From Candidatus Nanopelagicales bacterium (GTDB lineage Bacteria; Actinomycetota; Actinomycetes; Nanopelagicales; Nanopelagicaceae), in the NCBI GenBank assembly GCA_030832365.1, contig JAURJF010000026.1, forward strand, positions 1-12,650: a stretch of DNA of 12,650 nucleotides, given 5' to 3'. Under the pieces are notes generated by a model. It saw only the letters and a program-made list of their open reading frames with translations. It searched no databases and had not been told where the DNA came from. Below are positions 1 to 6,523 of this stretch, piece after piece. Made by a program: the position numbers and the translations under genes. How positions within the stretch are numbered: position 1 is the first letter of the stretch; the number at the start of each line of letters is the position of its first letter.

Positions 1-1008
1 TGCACCAAAAAGTTGTTCGTATACATTTTGTGGGAAATTTTTTTGAGTTTTCTCCTTAACAACTTTCTTAAAATCATCAATTAATCTATCCCAATCACTT
101 TCATCTCTACTACACCAGATATAGAGCCCAGCTTCTGAAAATTCAATTTTAAATCCTGCTTTAACTAGAGCCTCAGCTAGCACTCCTCGCCTTGCTTGAT
201 ATCTCCCTGCTTGCTTATCAACATGGCTCTGATCCGATAGGGCGATTGCCATTGAACGCTGAATTGGAAGGGGAAGCATCATCCCCATATGTTTTCTTAT
301 CTCTAGTAATTGAGCTATCAACTTAGAATCACCAGCAACAAATGCTCCTCTATAACCCGCCATATTTGATCGCTTAGAGAGTGAATGAACCGCTAGGAGT
401 GAGGTGTTATCGCCCTTAGCAATTGCCAAAATAGAGTGAGCTTTAATTCCATTGGTAAAGGGCAGATAACACTCATCACTTGCAAGGATTGCTCCAGACT
501 CTCTTACCCAGGAAAGGCAGGCCTCAAGTTCTTCTTTGCTATGAACTCGACCGGTTGGATTCGATGGTGAGTTAATCCAGGCTAAATCAGCTCTCTTTGG
601 CCAAGTATTGGCATCAATTCCCACTTCAATTACTTCAGCCTTAGCCAATAGCGCTCCGACTTTATAAGTTGGATAGGCAATTTCTGGAATTAGAACTGAT
701 TTAGCCTCCAACATATATGCCAATAGCGCTACTAATTCTTTTGAACCAATTGTTGGTAGAACATCAAAGTCACCACTTGCACCAAGGGTTTCAATACAAT
801 ATTTCTTAAGCGCTTCTCGAAGCGAGGCGCTTCCAGTAGTTAATGGATAGCTTGGTGAATTACTACCGGCTTTTAGCTCTTCTTGAATGAAATCTGGGGT
901 GGGATCAACTGGAGTGCCTTGGGAGAGATCAATGATTCCCTGGCTATGGGCTCGAGCTTTTTGCCCATATGGCGCAAGGGCATCCCAAGGAAAATCAGGG
1001 AGTTTTAT
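1..1008 (-). CDS. dapC: N-succinyldiaminopimelate aminotransferase DapC (3' end cut by window edge)
   Basis: PLP-dependent class I/II aminotransferase that converts N-succinyl-2-amino-6-oxopimelate to N-succinyl-LL-diaminopimelate with glutamate, in the cytosol, for lysine and peptidoglycan. My reading of the minus strand gives 336 open codons running off the left edge. The N-terminus KLPDFPWDALAPYG and the segment DLSQGTPVDP are typical of actinobacterial DapC. Further on come SPSNPTG, SDECY and SLSKRSNMAGYRGAF, whose Lys (codon at 373-375, residue about 212) should hold PLP. Adjacency to fdxA is the usual actinobacterial arrangement. Oddity: an in-frame TAG lies at 1015-1017, and the first ATG or TTG codons come only near 712-723, about 95 codons in. 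I place the start at ATA (1006-1008), just before the conserved N-terminus; this is inference. The last 20 visible residues do not clearly show the usual G-I-x-V-A-P-G segment. Confidence 0.88.
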   Translation of the reverse strand, partial: MKLPDFPWDALAPYGQKARAHSQGIIDLSQGTPVDPTPDFIQEELKAGSNSPSYPLTTGSASLREALKKYCIETLGASGDFDVLPTIGSKELVALLAYMLEAKSVLIPEIAYPTYKVGALLAKAEVIEVGIDANTWPKRADLAWINSPSNPTGRVHSKEELEACLSWVRESGAILASDECYLPFTNGIKAHSILAIAKGDNTSLLAVHSLSKRSNMAGYRGAFVAGDSKLIAQLLEIRKHMGMMLPLPIQRSMAIALSDQSHVDKQAGRYQARRGVLAEALVKAGFKIEFSEAGLYIWCSRDESDWDRLIDDFKKVVKEKTQKNFPQNVYEQLFGA

Positions 1009-1018
1009 CTCTGCCTAC

Positions 1019-1345
1019 TTACTCGCCTGCAGGTTTTTTTTGAATCTGCAGAAGCACTGGATGATCTTTGCCAACTCTTCCAACTTTTGCCGCTCCTCCA
1101 GGTGAGCCTAGCTCGTCAAAGAATTCGGCATTGACTTCCTTATATTCACTGTATTGAGCTGGAACATCATCTTCATAATAAATCGCCTCAACTGGGCAAA
1201 CTGGTTCACATGCCCCGCAATCCACACACTCATCAGGTTGGATATACATCATTCGATCGCCCTCATAGATGCAATCAACTGGGCATTCTTCAATACAAGA
1301 TTTATCCATTACATCTACACAGGGAAGGGCGATGATGTATGTCAC
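1019..1345 (-). CDS. fdxA: 7Fe ferredoxin FdxA ([3Fe-4S][4Fe-4S])
   Basis: Small soluble electron carrier of 108 residues, the normal length for the actinobacterial and Azotobacter-type seven-iron ferredoxins. Cysteines sit at 9, 17, 21, 25, 40, 43, 46 and 50. By comparison with Azotobacter FdI, Cys9, Cys17 and Cys50 should bind the 3Fe cluster and Cys21, Cys40, Cys43 and Cys46 the 4Fe cluster, with Cys25 the free cysteine next to it. The long C-terminal tail after residue 60 is also typical. The start is GTG at 1343-1345, supported by a strong AAGGAG six bases upstream. The gene ends 10 nt before the proposed dapC start, so the two are probably one transcript. The partner redox enzyme cannot be told from the sequence. 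Confidence 0.95.
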   Translation of the reverse strand: MTYIIALPCVDVMDKSCIEECPVDCIYEGDRMMYIQPDECVDCGACEPVCPVEAIYYEDDVPAQYSEYKEVNAEFFDELGSPGGAAKVGRVGKDHPVLLQIQKKPAGE

Positions 1346-1351
1346 CTGAAA

Positions 1352-1357
1352 CTCCTT
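1352..1357 (-). promoter_or_regulatory. Shine-Dalgarno of fdxA
   Basis: AAGGAG on the minus strand, 6 nt before the GTG at 1345. It is one of the few strong ribosome binding sites in the window and fixes the GTG as the fdxA start. Confidence 0.8.
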
Positions 1358-1376
1358 TCAGAGGAAAAAACTAAAA

Positions 1377-1384
1377 GATATAAA
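1377..1384. promoter_or_regulatory. AT-rich element in the fdxA/cysS divergent gap, possible -10 on either strand
   Basis: The 58-nt gap between the divergent fdxA and cysS starts contains TATAAA on the plus strand (1379-1384) and the overlapping TTATAT/TATATC on the minus strand. Either could act as a -10 box for its gene. I see no convincing -35 partner, so this rests on position and composition only. Confidence 0.25.
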
Positions 1385-1403
1385 CACCGAATTGGCATAA
1401 GCG

Positions 1404-2855
1404 ATGCTTACATTGCAGGGTCTAATCCTACAAAATAAGGGGGTGGAGCGCGAGCCAAAACCAAATAATGGGCTATATATCTATGACACTTTAGAGCGAA
1501 AAGTGCTGCCTATTACTGCCAGCGATGGCAAAGCGGTAAGGATCTACTGCTGCGGACCAACTGTCTATCGCGATGCTCATGTTGGCAATCTAAGGACTTT
1601 TTTGCTTAGTGATCTAGTCCGTAGGACATTGGAATTCTCTGGCTTTAAAGTCAAGGTAGTGCAAAACATTACTGATGTTGGCCACATGAGTGAAGATTTT
1701 GAAGAAGATAAAATGTTGGCTCAATCAAAACTTGAAAAGCGTGATCCTTACTCTATTGCAAGAGAGTATGAAGAGAAGTTTCATAAAGACTTGGCAGAGT
1801 TAAATATTCTCCCAGCTCACAACTATCCCAGAGCAAGTGAGTGCATCGAGATGATGCTTGAGCACATCAAAAAATTAATTGAATTAAATCTTGCCTATCA
1901 AGGCGATGATTCCTCAATATATTTTGATAGCACTAAGTTTGATAGTTATGGCCAGTTAAGTGGAAATCGTCTAGACGCGCTCAAGCCTGGGCATCACTAT
2001 GAATATATTGAAGCTGGAGCAAAGAGATTCCATGCTGATTGGGCCCTCTGGAAAGCTGCCGGCAATCGCAGAGAGATGATCTGGCAGACAACTTATGGCT
2101 CAGGATTTCCTGGCTGGCATATTGAATGTTCTGCAATGTCGCTTCATTATCTGCAAGGACATGTTGATCTACATATTGGTGGCATTGATCTTAGATTCCC
2201 CCATCATGAAAACGAGAGAGCCCAATCAAATCCTTTAGTAGAAGGTGAAGCAGTTAGCGCCTGGCTTCACGGCGAGCATCTCTTATTTGAAGGAAGAAAG
2301 ATGTCAAAGAGTTCAGGAAATGTAGTTCTACTCTCTGATGTGATCGCACGTGGATTTGACCCTCTAGCACTGCGTTTCTGCTTCCTTGAAAATCGCTATC
2401 GATCTCAGATGGATTTATCTTGGAACTCGATAAGTGCAGCTCACTCAACCTTGCAACGTTTAAGAGCGAAGTATCAACAATGGAAATTGGCTCCCAAGGA
2501 TTATTCAGATGCAGCTAGCTCATTTGTCCTAGCAATTCTTGCTCACTTCCAAGCAGATTTAGATACCCCTCAAGTGATGCTCAAGCTCAGATCTCTTGAA
2601 AAGGATATTAAATTTTCAGATGGAGAGAAGGCAGCGATATTAGAGGCACTTGAACCACTTCTTGCCTTAAAACTACTTGAACAGATGACAATAAAAGAGC
2701 TTCCAGATGAAGCTAAAGTCTTATTAGAGGCAAGACAGAGCGCGAGGGCGAGCAAAGACTTTGCCTTAAGTGATCAGATACGGGATCAACTTGCCTTACT
2801 TGGTATCTCTGTAAGTGACTCACCATCTGGCCAGAGCTGGAGCTGGAAGAGTTAG
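1404..2855 (+). CDS. cysS: cysteinyl-tRNA synthetase (class Ia)
   Basis: Charges tRNA-Cys with cysteine using ATP. The 483-residue frame has the class I signatures IYCCGPTVYRDAHVGN (HIGH region about 59-62) and KMSKSSGN (299-306). The four expected zinc ligands are present: Cys50, Cys242 in WHIECSAMS, and His267 and Glu271 in PHHENERAQ. A DALR-type helical domain and the usual C-terminal segment (about 441-475, ending LLGISVSDSPSG) follow. The related mycothiol ligase MshC was considered because mshB is close by. MshC is shorter, lacks this C-terminal region and differs around the first motif, so CysRS is much more likely. The start is uncertain: ATG 1404 has no ribosome site. GTG 1443 (470 residues) begins nearer the conserved part, but its AAGGGG lies directly against the start codon. 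The gene is opposite in direction to both neighbours. Confidence 0.93.
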   Translation: MLTLQGLILQNKGVEREPKPNNGLYIYDTLERKVLPITASDGKAVRIYCCGPTVYRDAHVGNLRTFLLSDLVRRTLEFSGFKVKVVQNITDVGHMSEDFEEDKMLAQSKLEKRDPYSIAREYEEKFHKDLAELNILPAHNYPRASECIEMMLEHIKKLIELNLAYQGDDSSIYFDSTKFDSYGQLSGNRLDALKPGHHYEYIEAGAKRFHADWALWKAAGNRREMIWQTTYGSGFPGWHIECSAMSLHYLQGHVDLHIGGIDLRFPHHENERAQSNPLVEGEAVSAWLHGEHLLFEGRKMSKSSGNVVLLSDVIARGFDPLALRFCFLENRYRSQMDLSWNSISAAHSTLQRLRAKYQQWKLAPKDYSDAASSFVLAILAHFQADLDTPQVMLKLRSLEKDIKFSDGEKAAILEALEPLLALKLLEQMTIKELPDEAKVLLEARQSARASKDFALSDQIRDQLALLGISVSDSPSGQSWSWKS

Positions 2856-2856
2856 A

Positions 2857-2890
2857 ACTTAAATCCTTTTAAGTAATCTCCAAGAGATTA
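2857..2890. terminator. two abutting inverted repeats between convergent genes, candidate weak bidirectional terminator
   Basis: Just after the cysS stop lie two perfect stems. The first is ACTTAAA / TTTAAGT (7 bp, loop TCCT, 2857-2874). The second is TAATCTC / GAGATTA (7 bp, loop CAA, 2874-2890). They share base 2874 and overlap the last codons of the convergent membrane protein gene. The stems are AT-rich and neither strand has a clear T-run after them, so termination is a guess from position. Confidence 0.3.
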
Positions 2891-3170
2891 GCGCTGCTCC
2901 CCCAAATACAAAGAGATTGCCATAGGCATTAGCCTCAATTAGAACTTCTCCTCCATTGCCAAGACTTGATGCTCTAACAATTACAAAGAGCCAGCCAAAG
3001 GCAAAGAGGGAAAGAGATGACTTAGAGAGATACATATTTCTCACCAAACGAAGTCCTAGAAGTAGCGCCAGTAATGAAACTATTAGCCCAAAAGGTCTAT
3101 ATGCATTATGAAGAAATGTTCCAGAGACCCCAACTAACGCTCCAAAGAGCAGGCTGATTAGTAACTTCAT
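2859..3170 (-). CDS. small integral membrane protein, DUF6113-like
   Basis: A 103-residue hydrophobic protein with about four membrane segments (roughly residues 1-20, 25-45, 53-70 and 80-100) separated by short polar turns and ending in RLLKRI. The function is unknown. Its ATG overlaps the mshB stop as ATGA, so translation is probably coupled to mshB. Small four-helix proteins annotated DUF6113 are found beside mshB in other actinobacteria. The family name rests on that context plus the topology, not on a diagnostic motif. Its stop codon is 3 nt from the end of the convergent cysS. Confidence 0.75.
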   Translation of the reverse strand: MKLLISLLFGALVGVSGTFLHNAYRPFGLIVSLLALLLGLRLVRNMYLSKSSLSLFAFGWLFVIVRASSLGNGGEVLIEANAYGNLFVFGGAALISWRLLKRI

Positions 3171-4030
3171 AGCTGAATTCCTGAGAAGAGATCAGTCTCT
3201 CGCCCCTCTTGGTTAAATGGAGCGCTAGCTTTTCCAAAGACCAAGCGATAAAACTCTTCTCCCCAAACTTTAAACCCTAAATTATCAGAGAGGGCAAAAA
3301 ATGGTCCATCTACTGCGATTTGAGTGGGATGAGCTCTCATCGCCTCCATCTTCTTATCAACAAATTCTTGGCCATCAATTACTGTTGTTACTAAATTATC
3401 TGGTTGAGCAAAAGGGAAATCTTCGGCCTTCTCCACTCCCCAGAAATCACTTCCACTACCCTTCATCGCCTCAATTCCCTGTTCAATAACTGATATCGGA
3501 ATTGTGTTCCAATAGATCTTTTGAATCTGCCAACCGCGCTGGCCTGCTATCTCACTTGCTCGCATCGCCACTCTATGGGCTTGAATGTGATCAGGATGTC
3601 CATAGCCGCCAATTTCATCGTAGGTCACCATCACATCAGGTTTAATCTCAAGTATTACCTCAACTAAAGATTCGGCTGCTTCATCAATATCAGCGTTCCA
3701 GAAATTATCTTTTCTTGAATTTGGCTCTGAATCCATCATTCCACTATCACGCCATGATTTACTTGAAGCGCCAAGGAAGCGATGATCAACTACTCCTAAG
3801 ACTTTCATCGCATTTGCTAATTCAACTTCGCGAACTGGACCAAGAGCATCTTCTTTTCCACTTGCAAGATGTTGGAGCTCTGGAACTAAAATCTCACCCT
3901 CTTCACCTCTGGTGCAAGTAACAAGAGTTACGCCATAACCCATAGCAACATACTTAGCCATAGTTACGCCATTGTTTATAGTCTCATCATCTGGATGGGC
4001 GTGAACTAGAAGTAAGCGTGGTTTTCTCAT
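3167..4030 (-). CDS. mshB: N-acetyl-1-D-myo-inositol-2-amino-2-deoxy-alpha-D-glucopyranoside deacetylase MshB
   Basis: LmbE-family zinc deacetylase of 287 residues. In mycothiol biosynthesis it removes the acetyl group from GlcNAc-inositol to give GlcN-inositol, the acceptor for the MshC cysteine ligase. The zinc site is visible: AHPDDE (His12, Asp15, with Asp14 as the likely general base) and GGYGHPDHIQAH (His148 as third ligand, His145 as the likely stabilising residue). These match His13, Asp15, Asp16, His144 and His147 of the mycobacterial enzyme in order and spacing. The length is normal. The paralogous mycothiol-conjugate amidase Mca is the main alternative; the context with the DUF6113-like gene, fdxA and dapC nearby favours MshB. 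The start at ATG 4028-4030 has no strong ribosome site. Confidence 0.88.
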   Translation of the reverse strand: MRKPRLLLVHAHPDDETINNGVTMAKYVAMGYGVTLVTCTRGEEGEILVPELQHLASGKEDALGPVREVELANAMKVLGVVDHRFLGASSKSWRDSGMMDSEPNSRKDNFWNADIDEAAESLVEVILEIKPDVMVTYDEIGGYGHPDHIQAHRVAMRASEIAGQRGWQIQKIYWNTIPISVIEQGIEAMKGSGSDFWGVEKAEDFPFAQPDNLVTTVIDGQEFVDKKMEAMRAHPTQIAVDGPFFALSDNLGFKVWGEEFYRLVFGKASAPFNQEGRETDLFSGIQL

Positions 4031-4082
4031 CTTGGTTCGGAAGGCTACACGAGTTCTATTAGTGAAATCTTGCCAAATCTCG

Positions 4083-4096
4083 TAGCATGGCTCCGA
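4083..4096 (+). promoter_or_regulatory. candidate -10 box for a leaderless tetR transcript
   Basis: TAGCAT (4083-4088) is followed by 7 nt and then ATG at 4096, the second of two in-frame ATGs. That is the spacing expected if transcription begins at the start codon. Neither ATG has a Shine-Dalgarno, which is consistent with a leaderless start. I find no clear -35 hexamer. Confidence 0.3.
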
Positions 4097-4713
4097 TGAG
4101 CAATAGCGAGAAAGTTGACAATCGGGTTCGCCTTCCGCGCGATGAACGACGCGCCCTGCTACTAAGCGCCGCCCTTGAGGTCTTTACCGTCTCTGGTTAT
4201 CACGCAGCTGCGATGGATGAAATTGCAGAGCGGGCCGGAGTTAGTAAGCCAGTGCTCTATCAACACTTTCCCTCAAAACTAGACCTTTATCTAGCCCTTC
4301 TTGATGTTCATATCGATTCACTTGTCTTTGCTATTCAGAAAGCTATCGCCTCAAATAAAGAGAATAAGAATCGAGTCAAAGCTACCGTTGCTGCATACTT
4401 TGAATTTATCGATGATGAAGGCGGGGCATTTCGTCTCCTATTTGAAAGTGATATGAGCGCAGAGCCTCAAGTAAGACAGAGGCTTGATCGCATGACCTAT
4501 GACTGCGCAGTAGCAGTTAGCGCGGTTATCTCACTAGATACTGGATTTCCAAAAGAGGAGTCGATGGTGCTGGCTATTGGATTAATAGGCTGCGCCCAAA
4601 TTACCGCCCGCCATTGGCTTGAAAAGGATGGAAAAATTAATCGCTCTGAAGCAACATCTCTAGTAACCAATCTTCTCTGGCGGGGAATCTCAGGCTTTCC
4701 CTTACAGAGCTAG
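4087..4713 (+). CDS. TetR/AcrR family transcriptional regulator
   Basis: A 208-residue one-component regulator. The N-terminal three-helix DNA-binding domain spans about residues 18-64. It shows ALLLSAALEVFTVSGYHAAAMDEIAERAGVSKPVLYQHFPSK, written here as motifs: helix 1, the recognition segment AGVSKPVLYQHF, and the closing SKLDLYLALL. The rest is the helical ligand and dimer domain. The ligand and targets cannot be told from sequence. The following DUF3107 gene makes this the same pairing as mycobacterial Rv3208 and its small neighbour. The start may be ATG 4087 or ATG 4096 (205 residues); both lack a ribosome site. The divergent mshB lies 56 nt away, so the intervening sequence could hold an operator, but no clear palindrome is visible there. 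Confidence 0.9.
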   Translation: MAPMSNSEKVDNRVRLPRDERRALLLSAALEVFTVSGYHAAAMDEIAERAGVSKPVLYQHFPSKLDLYLALLDVHIDSLVFAIQKAIASNKENKNRVKATVAAYFEFIDDEGGAFRLLFESDMSAEPQVRQRLDRMTYDCAVAVSAVISLDTGFPKEESMVLAIGLIGCAQITARHWLEKDGKINRSEATSLVTNLLWRGISGFPLQS

Positions 4714-4768
4714 AAGTGTTTAATAATATGAAGAAGCAAAATCTACTAAAACTCTTTAGGATAGGGCT

Positions 4769-5032
4769 ATGAGTACAAAAAAGAGTGGAAAGCCAGAATC
4801 TGCAAAATCAGAAGTTCGCATATCGGTAGCTGATCAGCTTCGTGAGCTAACGATAGAAACTTCTCTTGATCGTGATGAAGTACTAGCCCTGGTCAACAAA
4901 GCTCTAACTTCCTCGGCCCCTTTAGCGTTAACTGATATTAGAGGTCGACAGTTTGTAGTACCTGCAGGAAAAATTAGTTCAATTGAGATTGGTGATATTG
5001 CTGAGCGAAGAGTGGGATTTGCTGGAGCTTGA
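4769..5032 (+). CDS. DUF3107 family small protein
   Basis: An 87-residue cytosolic protein of unknown function. After a charged, Lys- and Ser-rich N-terminus, residues about 16-86 give the typical pattern of the family. This comprises VRISVADQLREL, a short acidic helix (DRDEVLALVNKAL), then TDIRGRQFVVPAGKISSIEIG and the closing RRVGFAG. The start at ATG 4769 has AGGAT six bases upstream within a longer AGGATAGGG. It follows tetR by 55 nt. In mycobacteria the equivalent pair is Rv3208/Rv3208A. The stop is one base from the stop of the convergent ATPase gene. Confidence 0.88.
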   Translation: MSTKKSGKPESAKSEVRISVADQLRELTIETSLDRDEVLALVNKALTSSAPLALTDIRGRQFVVPAGKISSIEIGDIAERRVGFAGA

Positions 5033-5033
5033 G

Positions 5034-5053
5034 TTAGATGAGTTCTAATTTTT
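5034..5053 (+). terminator. weak hairpin plus T-run after DUF3107
   Basis: TTAGA (5034-5038), a 5-nt loop and TCTAA (5044-5048) form a short stem, directly followed by five T (5049-5053). The stem has only one G-C pair and overlaps the end of the opposing gene, so it is at best a weak intrinsic terminator for the tetR/DUF3107 transcript. Confidence 0.3.
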
Positions 5054-5744
5054 CCAATAATAGATAGGTAATTTCTCTGTAGTCTGCAGCAACTTCACTC
5101 TTTGTATCGAGAGTTAATACGCTCTTAGCCTGGCTCTGCGAGGCAGATACCTGCAAAGAGGAGCGAATTGTTGGTTCAAGGAGCGCAAAATCTTCACCTA
5201 TCAGTGATTTAAACTCATCATCAAGCAGTTGAGTTGCCTTAGTAATTAAAAGTTGTAGTTGCCCGCTATAGCCTGCGCTTTCCGCGTAATCTTTACTATT
5301 TAGCGCTCCTCGAAGAGAGAGAATTTCCGTTGTGCTAGTAAGCACAATTAGATCAGCGCTGGCCATAAAGTAGGTAGTAATCCTTGATACCCCCGTTGGC
5401 GTATCAATAATTACTAAATCAAAGCTGGCTAGCAGCTCAATGAGTTTTGCTGGAGAGATAGCTTGATCAATATCTATAGCAAGAAGGCGACTAGATGAGG
5501 CAATGATTGAGAATCGCTCTCCGCTTTTAATTATTGAGGCATCAATTGAGAACTGGCCAGATAGAAACTCTTTAGTACTAACTCTAGGATTTTCAATACC
5601 GCAAGCAAAAGTTAAACCTGCTGATGGATCTGCATCAATTACTAAAACCTTTTTGCCATACTCACTAGCAGCTACAGCTATACAGTGAGCGGAGGTGCTC
5701 TTTCCCACTCCCCCTGCGCTATTGGCAATTACTAGAGTTTTCAC
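5034..5744 (-). CDS. MinD/ParA-type P-loop ATPase without the signature lysine
   Basis: A 236-residue SIMIBI-class ATPase. The Walker A region is IANSAGGVGKST (about 6-17), the switch region is VLVIDADPSAGLT (about 33-45), and the Walker B-like strand is LVIIDTPTG. The fold and order of motifs match ParA/MinD. The usual signature lysine of the deviant Walker A (KGGxxK) is Ala10 here, while the catalytic-loop Lys15 remains. There is no ParB gene, no DNA-binding N-terminal extension and no MinD-type C-terminal amphipathic tail that I can recognise. A role in chromosome or plasmid partition is therefore not supported. The start is GTG 5742-5744, overlapping the stop of the oxygenase gene as GTGA, making this the last gene of the long minus-strand chain. 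The cargo or partner is unknown. Confidence 0.82.
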   Translation of the reverse strand: MKTLVIANSAGGVGKSTSAHCIAVAASEYGKKVLVIDADPSAGLTFACGIENPRVSTKEFLSGQFSIDASIIKSGERFSIIASSSRLLAIDIDQAISPAKLIELLASFDLVIIDTPTGVSRITTYFMASADLIVLTSTTEILSLRGALNSKDYAESAGYSGQLQLLITKATQLLDDEFKSLIGEDFALLEPTIRSSLQVSASQSQAKSVLTLDTKSEVAADYREITYLLLEKLELI

Positions 5745-6523
5745 TTCTCTAAGCCCACTTGAGCAAATGCAAATTTCATTTCAGGTGTCTGTCTTAAGCC
5801 TTCAGGAACTAAAAGAAGAGCGCTTCGAAGTGATCTAAGTGCGATATTTGTAGCAACATCTTGGCCAGGAAGTGTTGGCCAGGCGTATAAGGACTTAGCC
5901 CACTTAGGAAGGCAGGCTGCTGCAATTGAAGTAATGCCTCCCCATAGCGGAGCGATTGGAGTTCCAAAGCGAAGAAGTGGTGGAAGCGGAGGAAGGGCTA
6001 TAAACAAGGCAGCACGTTTGGCATCATCGCTGGCATAGAGTTCATCCTTAATATCTATGAAGTATTTATCTAATTGAGCAACACTTTTTGGCACTTTCTC
6101 CTCATCAATACCAACTAAGCGAGCAAAGATCACCATCTCCTCTAGATATTGATCGCGCTCTCTTTCACTTAAAACAAGGCCAGAGCGAAGCGCTGTATCT
6201 AAGAATGAATCAACCATCGCCATATGAACCCAGAGCAGAAGCCTTTGATCATCAAGCTTTAACTTCTCGTGAACACCTCTAACTCTGGCAGCTAACTTCT
6301 CGGCCTTTTCCTTGCTAGCAAAGGTAAGAGTTGCTACATAATCTCCAGTTCTCTCAAGTCTTCCCCAAGCATCTTCGCGGAAGTTGGAGTGCGCTGCCAC
6401 TCCTGCCATCGCCTCCGGATGGAGCGCTTGCTGTAGCAACGCTCTAATTCCTCCCACAAACATTGAAGGATCGGAGTGAACCCTCCAGGTTATGGAATCA
6501 GGGGAAAAGAATCCTAAGCTCAT
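5741..6523 (-). CDS. oxygenase MpaB family protein (DUF2236)
   Basis: A 260-residue protein of the MpaB/latex-clearing-protein-related family (PF09995), whose characterised members bind haem b. Family landmarks run in order: GGIRALLQQALHPEAMAGV (about 24-42), the HSNFREDAWGRLERTGDYV block (45-63), a VRGVH segment (81-85) and LLLWVHMAMVDSFL (95-108). A helical middle with EEMVIFARLVGI (128-139) and a C-terminal P-rich segment near 178-182 follow. His100 is the likely haem ligand by family analogy, with Arg55, Arg58 and Thr59 as candidate pocket residues; this assignment is inference. The substrate is unknown. The start ATG overlaps the marC stop (ATGA) and its own stop overlaps the ATPase start (GTGA), so its level is probably tied to both neighbours. 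Confidence 0.85.
   Translation of the reverse strand: MSLGFFSPDSITWRVHSDPSMFVGGIRALLQQALHPEAMAGVAAHSNFREDAWGRLERTGDYVATLTFASKEKAEKLAARVRGVHEKLKLDDQRLLLWVHMAMVDSFLDTALRSGLVLSERERDQYLEEMVIFARLVGIDEEKVPKSVAQLDKYFIDIKDELYASDDAKRAALFIALPPLPPLLRFGTPIAPLWGGITSIAAACLPKWAKSLYAWPTLPGQDVATNIALRSLRSALLLVPEGLRQTPEMKFAFAQVGLEK

Noticed and set aside
1019..1045. Run of eight A near the end of fdxA as a programmed frameshift site producing an fdxA-dapC fusion
   Set aside because: The dapC frame meets TAG at 1015-1017 and the third frame meets TAA, so neither shift reaches dapC.
883..1438. Plus-strand open frames over dapC and fdxA (883-1134, 887-1105, 1154-1438)
   Set aside because: They are antisense to well-supported genes, have no family resemblance, and have no ribosome sites.
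1400..1450. A T-arm-like stretch (GCAGG, GTCTAAT, CCTAC) upstream of cysS, possible tRNA end
   Set aside because: The stem has a C-A mismatch, and no acceptor, D or anticodon arm can be assembled around it.
2254..2755. Minus-strand frames within cysS (2254-2448, 2570-2755)
   Set aside because: They are antisense shadows of a conserved synthetase, with low-complexity Ser-rich translations.
1404..2855. Identification as MshC (mycothiol cysteine ligase) because of mshB nearby
   Set aside because: The first motif, the length and the C-terminal DALR-type region are those of CysRS.
3301..3921. Plus-strand frames within mshB (3301-3489, 3715-3921)
   Set aside because: They are antisense to the MshB catalytic domain and their composition is not protein-like.
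5034..5744. Chromosome or plasmid partition ParA, hence an origin nearby
   Set aside because: There is no ParB gene, no parS-like 16-bp palindrome seen, no dnaA or gidB genes, and the signature lysine is missing.
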